NCBI RefSeq assembly: GCF_026210795.1
Contig: NC_089446.1
Location: 3,067,001-3,131,000 of the forward strand
DNA: 64,000 bases
Source: Rhizophagus irregularis
Lineage: Eukaryota; Glomeromycota; Glomeromycetes; Glomerales; Glomeraceae
Reading direction: 5' to 3'
The notes below the pieces were generated by a model. It had not been told where the DNA came from and made no database searches. It was given only the letters and a program-made list of their open reading frames with translations. Positions 24,321 to 35,473 of the stretch are shown in pieces; position 1 is the stretch's first letter, and the number at the start of each line of letters is the position of its first letter. The position numbers and the translations under genes are program-made.

Positions 24321-26550
24321 TAGTAGGCGTGTCATTCGTTATTTTGTTAGCATAGTTGCTTCTACTTTAGTTGGAATATATATCGGGGAGATCTAGGAAG
24401 TGTTAGTATTAGCGAATTTTCTTTTGAATTTTCTTTTAATTTTAATTTCTTTCTAGGAGACTATATAGCTTTGTTTTTAGTTAGTTTTTATTTTATTTTC
24501 TTTTTCTTATATGTAATTTTGTAAAGTTTGATAAATAATTAATAAAGATAAAGGCTACTATGCCATGTTTGCTCGAAAGTGTGACTTATGACCTGTTTTG
24601 GAGATATCCGGGGTCCTCAGCAGCTATTCATAGAGGAACCTGTAAAACTCGAAAGTACAACTCAAGCTCAAATTACAATAGAAGGAAAAAAAGGTAAACA
24701 AGAGTACCTTTGCTTTATCATCTTGCGAAATCAAAACAACGTCTTGAGAAAAAGCTAATGCAAACGTTTTCACTCCTTTAACTGATGCCAGGCAATAATG
24801 TTCATCAACATGACTGTTCATTTCATTTCTCCTGACGGCTGCGAAATGGATCTGTGAAGGGTGATGATGACGTTGTGCCTCTTTTGTTGCTGGATGTCTG
24901 GGCTGCATGTAATTTTGCAACGTAGTTCTTGCAAGGTATATATTATAGTTTTCTTTCATTTTTTCACGAAGATGCTTAACTGTTCGTACTTTGATTGTTT
25001 CTTTTCGTCATTTATAATCAGCCGCTCCAAATTCAACACAATCATGCATCTTTTCCAAAAGATTAGGATCTTTAACAAAAAATGATGGGCGACCGGGAGC
25101 ATCATATATTTCCACAACGTTTTCTTCCAATGCCGCCTTCTGCTTTTTTTTTCGTGTTCGTTGCTGAGCTGCTGCATTATCCCTTAATCGCTTGAGCTTC
25201 TTTTCTTCTACCGTTACGGTCTCTTCCAATTTTTTAATTTTTAAAGTGAAACTTGAACGAAGTTCCGGTGTAGATGCTGCTCGTAGCAGATTATTGTATT
25301 TGCATAGATCGTTCTTGACTTTTTGAAGATTTTCAAGTAGATGATTTTGTGCCGTTGCATTTGATTTAAGTTGTATATTATTAGAAGGTTCAGGAAGATT
25401 ATTTATAGGCGTCAAAGATGGTCTCGTCAAAGGTGGTCTTAGAGGTTCTACAGTTTTTTTTTGCGAAATAAAAGGGTAGGGTGAGGGTTGAATAGGAGTA
25501 TGTAATAATTCAAAAATAATGTTTTGAATGGTATCTTTATCTTTCATCTTAATTTTACGCCAGTTATCTTGAGCTTGTAGTTGCAGCTCTCTTTTGTTTG
25601 GTGCTTTATTATGACTTTTTACCATTTCTGAGAATGCAAAAGCATTCACGTATTGTTTATAAAGATTTCCAGGTTTTTGAATAAGGTAGTTTTTAGAATA
25701 TGTTAATTCTTTAAAATACGTTTGCTTCATACCGCCTACGAAAAATTACATTTTTGATTTTTTTGGATGTAAATTTTTTAAGATAAAACCTCTTAATATA
25801 TATGCCGAAGCATATGAAGCAGATGAAATTGTATCACCAATCTATCGTATTGTCATCTTTCCTAAAATGGAAATAAAGATCTTGTGTAACATCATCCTGC
25901 GCCCTCCCCCTCCCCCTTATTAAATTACGTCATTTCTGGCCCTCCCATTACAGGTGTTGAAACATCAGTAGTAAGTACCATCACTTTTTGAATTTCTGAT
26001 GAAGTAAATATTAATACAGCTATAACATTAGAGTCCTGTACAGGTGTTTGTGGTTTAGGAGCAATTGGACGAAGAGTAGATTTTAGAATAGGCATGGTAA
26101 AAATTAGAATTTCAAAAAGTTTAAGGCAAAAAACATGCAAACGCTAGATGTTTCAGAGAAAATCACCAATTTTTGTAGATCAGTATGATTAATCGCTGAC
26201 TGCATCAGCAACCAATTATTTAAGGGTATAAATTTTTGATTAATCCGGTCAGATCTAAAATTGAACAGGGCTAGTATTACAATAATTATTACAATGAATA
26301 TATATTAGAGATTAGTAATATCTTGTAATGTTTGATATGAGTTTGTAAAAGAGAGAGTTTAATTTAAAAACTCTAGAAATACCAGTTATTAGAATTTAAA
26401 TATTAAAAATATTATTATAATATAATATTTTTAATATATTTAAAATTTTTTTTTGTAATTCAAAGTCAATTCCAATTTTCAATTTTCTATAAAAAGTATT
26501 ATACTTAAAATATATTTAAAATATATTTAAAATAGGAAATAATAATTTTA

Positions 26551-26690
26551 CGCAGGTGCATTGCAACGCACCCCCCTGTTTTGGAAATTATTAAATAGTA
26601 AATTTGCTGATCATAATGTGATCATAAATGATCGACAAATTTACTATCTAAAAATTTCCAAAACAGGGGGATGCGTTCAAACGCAGGTGC
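26551..26690. mobile_element. Small foldback element (about 140 bp)
   Basis: The arms of about 40 bp, 26567-26606 and 26636-26675, pair with few mismatches (ACCCCCCTGTTTTGGAAATT against the inverse of AATTTCCAAAACAGGGGGAT). Outer GCAGGTGC / CAGGTGCG wording extends the stem. The loop holds TGATCATAATGTGATCA. It interrupts an ACTTAAAATATATTTAAAAT-type tract that continues on both sides. Confidence 0.7.
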
Positions 26691-27470
26691 GTTCAAATTT
26701 TAAACCCTTTAAAATATACTTAATTTAAAAATTGCAAAATTAATTAAATAATAAATTTAAAATATAATAAAAGATTATATTATATAAACTATAAAATATT
26801 TAAACATCAATTTATTTGATAATTAAATCAATGCTAATTAATTTTTGTAGTTTTTTTAAAGGTAATAAAAAAATTTTATTTTTTAGTATAAGATTATAAG
26901 TAATATATAAGTAATTTTAATATATAAAAATATGATTTTTAAAAATTATTATTTATCTTGTAAAGTAAATTTTACAATTTACAAATAATTAAACTAATAA
27001 AATTAACTTTTAAAAATAATTTTACAATATATTCAGTATTAGTATTTACAATTACTTTTTCATATACATTAAATTATAATATTTAAGATATAATTAATCT
27101 TATTACTTTTATTTAGTTTAATTAATTTTATTTAACTAGAAAATAGAAACATTTTTTTTTCAAAGTAGGGCAATATTTATATTTACTTAATTTAAACTAT
27201 TATAATATCCTATACTTATGCAAAAAACCAAAAGTTAATTACATAGATATAATAACTTTTTTTTTCAAAGTAGGGCAATATTTACTTGATTTAAATCATT
27301 ATTCATATAAAAAATATCCTATATTTATGCAAAAAACTAAAGATTTTAATAAAGTTTTAATATGATATATTATTTAAACATCAAAAATTTTACATCTTTT
27401 ATTTAGCAATTTATACTGTAAGTTCATAAAGTTAATATAGAAGTTTGCATTAATTTTTTTTTAAACTGTA

Positions 27471-27577
27471 GACTAGTTAATTATAGACTAGTTAATTATT
27501 AATTATATACTAGTTAATTATATACTAGTTAATTATAGACCAATTAATCATAGACTAGTTACCCATAGATTAGTTAA
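27471..27577. repeat. GACTAGTTAATTATA minisatellite
   Basis: Six to seven tandem units of 14-18 bp with ACTAGTTAATTATAG wording, degenerating at the right end. Confidence 0.75.
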
Positions 27578-30500
27578 ATAAATAATAATTAAATATATAG
27601 AAATTTTTCCAAAAATTTTTTCGAAAATTTTTATACAAAACTTAATCAATTCCAATTTATTTCAATCATATGTTATTACATTTAATATACATAATATATA
27701 TTTTTAATGTGATATGCAAGGGAATCAAATTTTACAAATTAAAATAAAATGAATAAATGTATAAATGTAGTCTTAATTGACAGTTGCCTAAATTACCATC
27801 AACTTATATTAAACGAAGTCGTCATGATTAATTTCACGTGATTAAAAAAATTCGTTATATTCAAAGTACGAAAAACTTGTAGTATTGAAAAAATTGTTAA
27901 ACGTCCGTTCCGCAGTAATGAATCCAAGTAGATCATTTCAATTGGGATTTATTCGGTAACCAAATCAGCCTTATTTTATCATTATAAACTGGCGTAGTTT
28001 TCTTTGTTCCTGTTGAATGTATCACTTCCGATTATAACAAAAAAAAAATATTATATAATTCACGGATAATCAATAATCAATTCCGTCAAAAAAGGAACAA
28101 TAATTATAATAATAATAATAAATAATTAAAAATTTGGTTTCAGAATTACAAAAATATTAAAAGGATTTATTAAAAGGATTTATTAAAAGGATTTATTTTT
28201 AAAAAAAACAAAAAAAAAAATCAGCAGACTAAATAAATAGAATGAATGATAATAAAAAAGAGACAATAGAATGAAGAAACACAAATATTCATAAGGCGTT
28301 TAATATTTATTTGTAATAAGTATAAATATTTCTTTTGAATTGTAATTCCACATGGCGTATTAATATATTATTATTATACTTGACGCGTCGTTATTCATAA
28401 TAAAGTTTTTTTAAACAAAAGGATGTAACACATATTATGGAAGAAAAATAATTTAAAAATACATTTTAGGATCATGTCATCATGGGTGACTGCGTTATTT
28501 ATGAATGTGGGGTTATTTTTTTTCACATGTTTAATAAAATGAGTCAATATAACAACGAAATTGAGTCTAGTATCTAAAAGTTTCTTTGAAAAAATTAATT
28601 CTGGATTTCACATATTTCACATGTTATATAACTTATTTCGGATAATTTGATTATTTTTCCTTAAAAAAATTAAAAAAAGAAAATTATATATAATGATATA
28701 TATATATAGTAATTTATATATGATATATATATATATATATAATACAGTAATGTTATATGTACCTTATGTATGTACAATATATGTACAATATACAATAATA
28801 TATTGTAATATGTCTATTCAAAGATACCGAAAATGAAAGAGAATTCTTTCAATGATAAAGTGATTGTTGTTAAGGCGATGAGTTTTATATGATCAAAAAT
28901 GGAATTTATTAAATAACCAATCAAAAATAATTTATAAAGGAAACCGACGAAATTGTTTTAAATCTGGCGTAATTAAAGTTTACTATTAAAAAAAAATGTA
29001 TCGGCGTCAAAAAGGAAAAATTTTATATCCAAATTTTTTTCAATTTTTGACAGATGACCACTAAAAAGAGTTTACCGAATCATTTACAGGAATTTACAAC
29101 GCGTATGAAAGAAATAGTATTATCTACTGCTTGCATTCGAAATATTTCTTAAAACATAATTTTGTAATAAAAAAAGTAATGAAAAAAAAAAAGCTTGTGA
29201 TTTCTCCCGCTCTTTCGAAAATATTAAATCATGTGTAACGGTAATTCCCTATCCAATGAAATTTAACAAAATCTCGACGGGTTTTAAAATGATATCATAT
29301 TAATAACGGTATTTTACTTTATAAAAATTCATTGACATATGTTATCTAATTAAAGTGAGTAAAGATTAACAAGTTTACGTAATTAAAAAATATGTTATTT
29401 GAATTTATTTGAAAATTTCCCATGAAAAAAAGAAATCAAATAATAAAATAAATAAAAAAAATTATATTTATATATATTGGTCGTACAGTTTGAAACCGTC
29501 CTAAAATTATGATAATCAAAATGAAACTAAACCGGTAAAAGATAATATCTGGGAACTGTTACGCGGGGAACATACTTTTTATGGTAGATATTTTCGTAGC
29601 ACACTGCAAAATAAATAACTTTGGGGGAAAAATTATGGTCCAAAAAAATTCCCCGTGATACCTTGAATATTTTGAGTTAGGATAAGAATTGCGATTATTA
29701 TACGAGAAGTGATGAAATATATATTTCTTAAAGAAAAAAACGTGCTGTAAATAATTAGGGTTGACGTAAAATAGATGAATCATCAGATGCCATTCCATGT
29801 ATGCTGAAAATCTTAAAAAGGAGAAAGATCAAAAAACAATGAAATAATATAAGTTAAATATATATATATATATTTATACCTATGATTCGTGCAATTAAAG
29901 AGATAATATTGTGATGGGTGTCAGCATGTTTTTGTGTGATGTGTGTACGACAAGTAAAATTCATGGATAATTTTTTGTGAACCGTGAAATATGAACCATT
30001 TAAACTTGACTATTTACTCATGCTAACTAAAGTAGAAATATGGTTCAAAAATCAAAAGAATTCTTATCAATTTTCCTATTGTTCGTTCATCGTAAATCAT
30101 TAACGAATCTTTTTGAGATTCCCCTAAAAGGTTTTCTTCAAAATCAGTACAAAAAGGGTTTATCATTGAATAAATATAATAATAATAAATTTGGTTGTGA
30201 TGTGAATATATATTTACATATGTGTGTGTGTGTGTGTACACATACCCGAATTTTTATTAAAAAAAAAAATAGAATAGAAATAGAATAAAATAGAATAAAA
30301 TAAAAATATATTTCAATAAAAACAATTTCGGATATTAATCAATTATTATGGGCTAAAATTTTTTTTTTATTATTCTATATCCAAATATATAATTTTAATG
30401 AGGTTTGTAATATAGAATCGATTTTTGTCTTCATAAAAAGGTGTAAAAATAAATTTTATTACAAGTAAAAAAAAAAATTTGAGTTTTTATAAAACTAAAT

Positions 30501-31479
30501 TTATATTTTAAATAATGATATATATGTACTGATATGTAAATGTAATACTTAACTACTGTATTTGTAATTTATGTAAATTATATATATATATATACACATA
30601 TATTATCATTATTTCATTATATAGTTGAACTGCAATGATACTGCATTATGCCAACTATACTATAATTATATTATGCGATTATATGCATCATTGTAAATAT
30701 TTATTTATATGTTGTACTATAAAAAAAATATCATATATAAAATATACTGTAATTTAAAATAAGCGGTATATTTAATTGATTTTAATGACATTCTTTTTGA
30801 CAGTTTACATTATGCAAAAATACTGCCCAAAATTAATATTAGATTATGACATGCATATCGAAAGTATTACAAACATTTTTTTTATCGGGTTTTTTTTTTA
30901 TTTTACAAATATATATATTAATATATTATTTGATAATAAATGAATATATATATATATATATATTATTTTATATTATTTATAGTAAATGCAATTATTACTT
31001 TGATATTAGTGGTTAATATATTTCAAATAATATTTCAAAGGAAAAAAGTTTTTTATCAAAAAAAAAAATTTTTTTTTTTTTAAACGAATTATAAAAATGA
31101 ATAAATCAAAAATTGCATTAAAAAAATGTGTCAAAATAAAATTGATTTTTGATTAACCATTTTATTACGCCTTTATATTTTCTATCTCGTGAAAGTAAAA
31201 TGTATTTTTATCTTTTAAATTCAGGATATGCATCAATTGATTAGAATTAATTTCCTTGTAAAGAACTTTTAAATCTGATAACGCAATAAGACCGCCGACA
31301 TCAAAAAACACGTTTTATTGCATTTGAAATGTACATGTTATTCTTCTTCAAGCATAGAACAATGAAATAAATGGTCTAAATATTCTAAATTCGAGTTCAT
31401 TGATTTTGTAGTGAAGTTTTGATTTTCCAAGCATGACATGAGAACATACATTTTTTTATTATTATGAGTAATAATTATT

Positions 31480-31533
31480 CAATACATTACGAATACATTG
31501 TGAGTACATTGCGAATACATTGCGAATACATTT
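31480..31533. repeat. 13-bp tandem repeat AATACATTGCG
   Basis: Five units of about 13 bp (AATACATTGCG and variants). Confidence 0.7.
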
Positions 31534-32425
31534 CGATAAAAAAATTTGTACTAAAAAATTTGTGCTAAAACATACGAATCAAAACTTAAAAAAAAAAAAC
31601 AATTTTAATTTTTTTTATATAGAGTGTTGCCGTGGCGGGATGAAAGTAAAGTAAAAGCGGGTTATTGACTTGTTCGGTTTGGTAATACAACATTCGATTG
31701 ACGGATATATTCCGAATTTATTAATCTCAATATTATCATTTAATTCAAAGGAAAAAGGTTTATAAGAGATAAATGATTAGTCATAGGATGAAACTTTTTT
31801 GTATATTCATCCGCCAATAGATAAATAAATAAATAAATCAATAAATAAATATTTATATATAAATCAACTCCTTTCCTCAGCCATAACCCTTTCACCTTTT
31901 CTTATTTTTTTTTCTCATTTTTTTTCTGCGTTCTCTGCGCCATTTCTTCTTTTCTTTTCAAAAAGTCTTCTATTACCCGTTTTTTTAGGGTTGAAAAATA
32001 TACGCGTTAATAATATAAGAATCATATAAAAACCATATAAATATTATAAAGTTCATCGGAACTTGATAAATAAAAAAAAGTTCTGACCCGTTTAAAATAT
32101 AAATTTTATTGAACGGAAAGTTTCGTCCCAAACGAAACGAAACGAAAATAAATCATCGTATAAATTTCCATCCAATCATAAATCACTATAAAATTGTTGA
32201 ATCGTGTACAGTAAATCCATGCACTTAAATCATAAACATCATATTAAACGATACATAAAATCTATAAATTCATAAATGATATAAATGATAAATTCCATAA
32301 AATCTATAAACTATAAAATTTATAAATTCATAAAAAAACCTTATAAATTGTAAAAATCCATAAATTCAATAAATTCGATTGTTTTGACGCGTCATATTCT
32401 TTCAAGTATATTTTTTTTTTTTGGA

Positions 32426-32528
32426 AGCACATTTCAGCACATTTCAGCACATTTCAGCACATTTGAGTACATTAAACACATTTGGCACATTTCATCACAT
32501 TTGACCACATTTAAACACATTTGAGCAC
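32426..32528. repeat. 11-bp tandem repeat AGCACATTTC
   Basis: About nine units of 10-12 bp with CACATTT as the constant core. Confidence 0.75.
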
Positions 32529-35473
32529 AATCCCATTTCTTTTTTTTTAAAAAAAAACCACAAATCGTATACGATCCTTTCTGGAAGAAGAAAAAACTTT
32601 TTTTTTATAATTAAAATATATTATACTTTTGATTTTACTAAAAATAATAAATAATGATACACGTTAATTAAGGTAATTAATTTTTTTTTTAATAATAATT
32701 AGATATACTTTTAATAATAAAAAAATATGATGATATAATACTTTTTTTTTTTTTTAATGCTAAAAAAATGATGATATATAATATATAACAATTAATTGAT
32801 TAACTAACTAAAAAAAAAAACTTTTTTTTTTTTTTATATAACTTTTTACAAAAAAAAAATTATGCTATTATAATATATATAATAATTCAAAAACTCGAAA
32901 TTTTTTTTTATTATTGTTAAATTTCCTCATTAAATTTTTCTTATTTTAAAAAATAATAATAATATAATCTTTTCAAACCCTTCTTGATCCCTTTGTTTTC
33001 AAATATAAATTTTTTTTTTTGTTTTTTTTTGTTTTTTTTTTATAATCCTTAAATTTTTTTAAAAAATTTTTCTTATAATTTTTTCTTAAAAATATTTTTT
33101 TTTTTGTTTTTTTGATTTGATTTTTTTAAATTTTTTTTTGATTTTTTTTTGATTTTTTTTCCTAAATTTTTCTTAAATTCATAATTTTTCTTAACTATCA
33201 TAATATTTCGCCATAAATATTTCTCCATAATTTCACACCAATCTTTTTTACATCACATTTTCTTCAAAATTTGCTTCATCATTCTCATAAAAAGAAGAAA
33301 AAAAAATCATAAAAAGAAAATTATCATAAAAAAAGAAATATAAAAAAAATCATAAATATTATCTTATAGCGTAAATAATTCGTATAAAAAAAAATGAGAA
33401 TGAATGAAAAAAGGTAGGTATAACATATATAATAACTATTGCCTTCTTTTTCCCTCTAATATAAACAAATATAAAAAAAGGTGAAAAAAAAAAATATCAC
33501 ACACGTACGATTTTGAAGTTTTTTTGAGGGTGTAAGTGTATGAATTTCTTTCTTTCTTTTTTTTTTTATCTATGTGATGAAGAACAAAAATGTTTAAAAA
33601 TTTTTTTTTTAAAAAAAATAATCATCAAAAAAAAAGATCACGAAAAAAAAAGTCCTTCCAAAGACACGATGGAATTTTGATTGAAAATGTACAAAAAATG
33701 CAAGTGTTTTTTTTTTTTGGATTGTAAAAAATGCTTTGATAAATGATGATTATGAAAAAGGATGTCACAAAAAAAATCATTGCTTCTTCATGTTCTATAA
33801 CGGGAAAAGAAAACAAAAATGCAAAAAAAAAAATGCAGAAAATATACTTGTGAAAAATGAATTTTGTCCCACTAAACATCCATAAAATGAATTTCACTAC
33901 GAACATAAATGATAATGATAATGATGATAAAAAAACTAAAAAAAAAACCCAAAACATATTGAAAAGAAAAAAAAAAATATTATATATAATAATAATACAC
34001 GGACAACACGTTGTTTTTCACACAAAATGAATCCTGATAACATACTAATAACACCAACTTCATAAGAAAAAAAAAATGTCTTTTGTAAATTATATCGTAA
34101 ATTTTTTGTTGATAATAAGCGTCGGACATATGTCGCGTATGCAATATTTTTGATTCTTGCGTCGGTTGAATCCAAATTGATCGAACAGAGGATGTTATAA
34201 AGGATTGTCGGAGTTTTGATGATATTGCGTAAATTTTCTAAATTCGTATTATAAAAGACTTGTTGATGTAAAACGTCTGTCATGCTTATTGATCTGCGAT
34301 TGACATTAAATAAAAGAACATATAAATATTAATAAATCAGATTATATTAATTAATACTTTATTTCAGATACAAAGAAAAAAATATATATTATTAAATTAA
34401 AAAAACCCCCTCTCCCTAAAAAAAAATTAATTACTAACCAAATTATAGATATAAAATATAAAAAAATAGAATAGAAATTGTTTCGCAAAAATTATTTGCG
34501 TACCATGTTTCTGATTAAACTTGTCGCAAAAGGAAAATTTGTACGCAAGTAGAATTAGCCGCGCTTTTTAAGGTATTGAATTACGATGGTGTTGGCGTTT
34601 TGTATGCAGGATGAAATCCAAACAATAGAGAACCGTAGACGGTATCAAAAGGGGGTTTGACTGCGGTTAGCTCAAATTGTCGATTGCATGAAAACTGGCC
34701 GTGTTGTCGTGTGATGAATTAGAAATTAAAGAATAGAAGAATAAATGCCTATGATTGTCAATGCTTGATGGATGAAATGAATGCTGTAATGTTCGTAGGA
34801 AATGTTGAAATTGAGAAAGATGAATAAATAAAAAAAAGAAATATAAAATCACTACACACAAAATTGTGAACAATAACAACTATATATTGAACATTTTCAT
34901 TCCTAAAAAAAATTTTTGTTACCTAAACATATACTAATCTAATTAAAAGCATAATTTTTTTTGTAATCCCTTATCTAATCAAAATTCTACATAAGAGGAA
35001 TTTTTGAAGTTTTTTTAAGAAAAATGATGTTGACAAGGGGGAATAAACAAACATAAAAAGAATTGAGACTTAAAAATGCATTGACATAAATAAAAAAATG
35101 TAAAGTGGGAAAAACGTTGATCAAATTTGATCAAATTTAATATAAGATGAAGCAAGTATTGGAGAAAAAGCGAAATAAACGGGTGTTCATAAGAAAATTT
35201 AGGGTAAGAGGGTTGAAAAGATTTAAGTTAACTTAATTTTTTTTTGTTTTTTTTTTTGTTTGTTGTGTTGAAAATAAAAAATATAATAATCAAATTGATT
35301 TTCCATAAATCAAACGAAATGGGTTAGTCGGTAAATCGGTTAAAAAAAATAAACGAGAATAAAGTTGAAATACAAAAATCGGTAGTCAGTAAAATCGGTT
35401 ATCAAAAATCGGTTGTCAAAAATTGAGTTGTAAACGGTGGTTTTTAAGAGGTTAAATCAAAGTTAAAAATCGA

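Larger units (their letters stand above)
16423..24573 (+). mobile_element. Non-LTR retrotransposon (LINE), endonuclease-RT-RNase H type
   Basis: About 8.15 kb, inserted near the right end of MITE-B with a perfect 15-bp duplication CGAAAGTGTGACTTA (16408-16422 and 24574-24588). It has a short 5' region (16423-16522), a gag-like ORF1, a 50-bp gap, an ORF2 with apurinic-type endonuclease, RT and RNase H, and a 3' region of about 250 bp. The 3' end has no poly(A); it carries AATTAATAAAGATAAA about 25 bases before the end. The RNase H domain suggests the I/Tad/R1 side of the LINE tree. At least seven lesions make it inactive, yet it is full length. Confidence 0.85.
16156..24617. mobile_element. 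MITE-B, about 296 bp before LINE insertion
   Basis: The ends are AGGACCCCGGATAT (16156) and ATATCCGGGGTCCT (24617), perfect for 14 bp, and a second matching block AGGTCATAA lies just inside. The 8-bp duplication CAGCAGCT is perfect (16148-16155 and 24618-24625). The MITE itself is 16156-16422 plus 24589-24617; the rest is the LINE. It has no reading frame. It interrupts exon 2 of the transposase-like gene. Confidence 0.8.
14895..25730 (-). pseudogene. DDE-like transposase gene with C2H2 finger, split by MITE and LINE
   Basis: It is the only gene of its element and so most likely its transposase. Exon 1, 25730-24708, has a Lys-rich N-terminus, a coiled coil (about 25320-25150) and the core start LREKMKENYNIYLARTTLQNY. 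Its donor is AAG/GTACTC; the intron ends at 24640. Exon 2 begins 24639, is cut at 24618-16155, and continues to TAA at 14895. Joined, it runs VPL-stop-IAAAGQTFKTIQ and then SVPDHDFPKATKHKLIPSVY. Probable catalytic acidic residues lie in LLTDGGPDENP (first block) and YNPVERNIASLSGKL. A Cys cluster (CKYSLDIRKCEDRNCC) and a C2H2 finger (CQKCFRYYSTKMFLKLHIKMTH region) follow. Besides the insertion, TGA codons at 25010-25008 (CGA to TGA) and 24630-24628 (Gly position) break it. The 403 codons from 16106 to 14895 are intact. The superfamily is not one I can name. Confidence 0.65.
14656..25946. mobile_element. DNA transposon with ATTA duplication and an unusual transposase
   Basis: The ends are inverted repeats of about 27 bp sharing CCAGAAATGACGTAATTTA (left end GGGGAGAGCC, right end inverted GGGAGGGCC). 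ATTA flanks both sides (14652-14655 and 25947-25950). Removing the insertion and one ATTA restores the frame of the SANT-like gene around it, which supports these ends. Without the MITE and LINE it would be about 2.8 kb, with one two-exon gene filling it on the minus strand. The G-rich/C-rich runs just inside both ends (CCCCCCTCCCCCCC left, CCCTCCCCCTCCCCC right) are also shared. Confidence 0.75.
13895..26095 (-). pseudogene. SANT/Myb-like Harbinger partner gene, split by insertion
   Basis: Harbinger elements encode a Myb/SANT DNA-binding protein that brings the transposase to DNA. The N-terminal part is at 26095-25947 (starts MPILKSTLRPIAPKPQ, ends STPV) and the rest at 14655-13895. The two parts join in frame once the 11.3-kb insertion and one copy of its 4-bp duplication are removed, reading TPV then IIKVSKKNNSQK. 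The SANT-like region has trihelix character: LLISFLEDNYKKNKFNFAK, then LWEQIKNKLSHLVTKYNEIKK and VKWKCFHRLDALFG. A Lys/Glu-rich coiled-coil tail follows to about 13895. A TGA near 14578 and more stops after 14230 show that it had decayed, or decayed afterwards. Confidence 0.7.
11659..26271. mobile_element. PIF/Harbinger-type transposon, heavily invaded
   Basis: Imperfect inverted ends are visible. The left end (11659) starts GTTCTGTTCATTTCTAAATC and the right end, inverted from 26271, starts GCCCTGTTCAATTTTAGATC, followed on both sides by related GATTRA/TCAAAAA wording. TAG flanks both ends (11657-11659, overlapping the left end by one base, and 26272-26274), a plausible 3-bp duplication. Between them lie the two genes usual for this superfamily: a DDE_4-type transposase (plus strand) and a SANT/Myb-like partner (minus strand), tail to tail. 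The element is dead: both genes are broken and it holds four later insertions. The exact end bases are uncertain. Confidence 0.65.
26272..35473. other. Gene-free AT-rich region
   Basis: About 9.2 kb with no supported gene apart from the foldback element. It holds (TA)n near 28690-28740, 29855-29875, 30930-30962, (TG)n at 30218-30237, many A and T homopolymers, and the minisatellites listed separately. Two minus-strand stretches could be exons or 3' sequence beyond the kinase gene: 34283-34085 (TDVLHQQVFYNTNLENLRNI) and 34680-34606 (QFELTAVKPPFDTVYGSLLF, ending in TAA). Neither is convincing alone. Confidence 0.5.

Noticed and set aside
16156..24617. LINE with terminal inverted repeats as a new composite class
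   Set aside because: The inverted ends belong to MITE-B; the LINE has its own 15-bp duplication inside it.
33625..33957. Phe-rich minus frame
   Set aside because: Made by A/T homopolymers; no splice or domain support.
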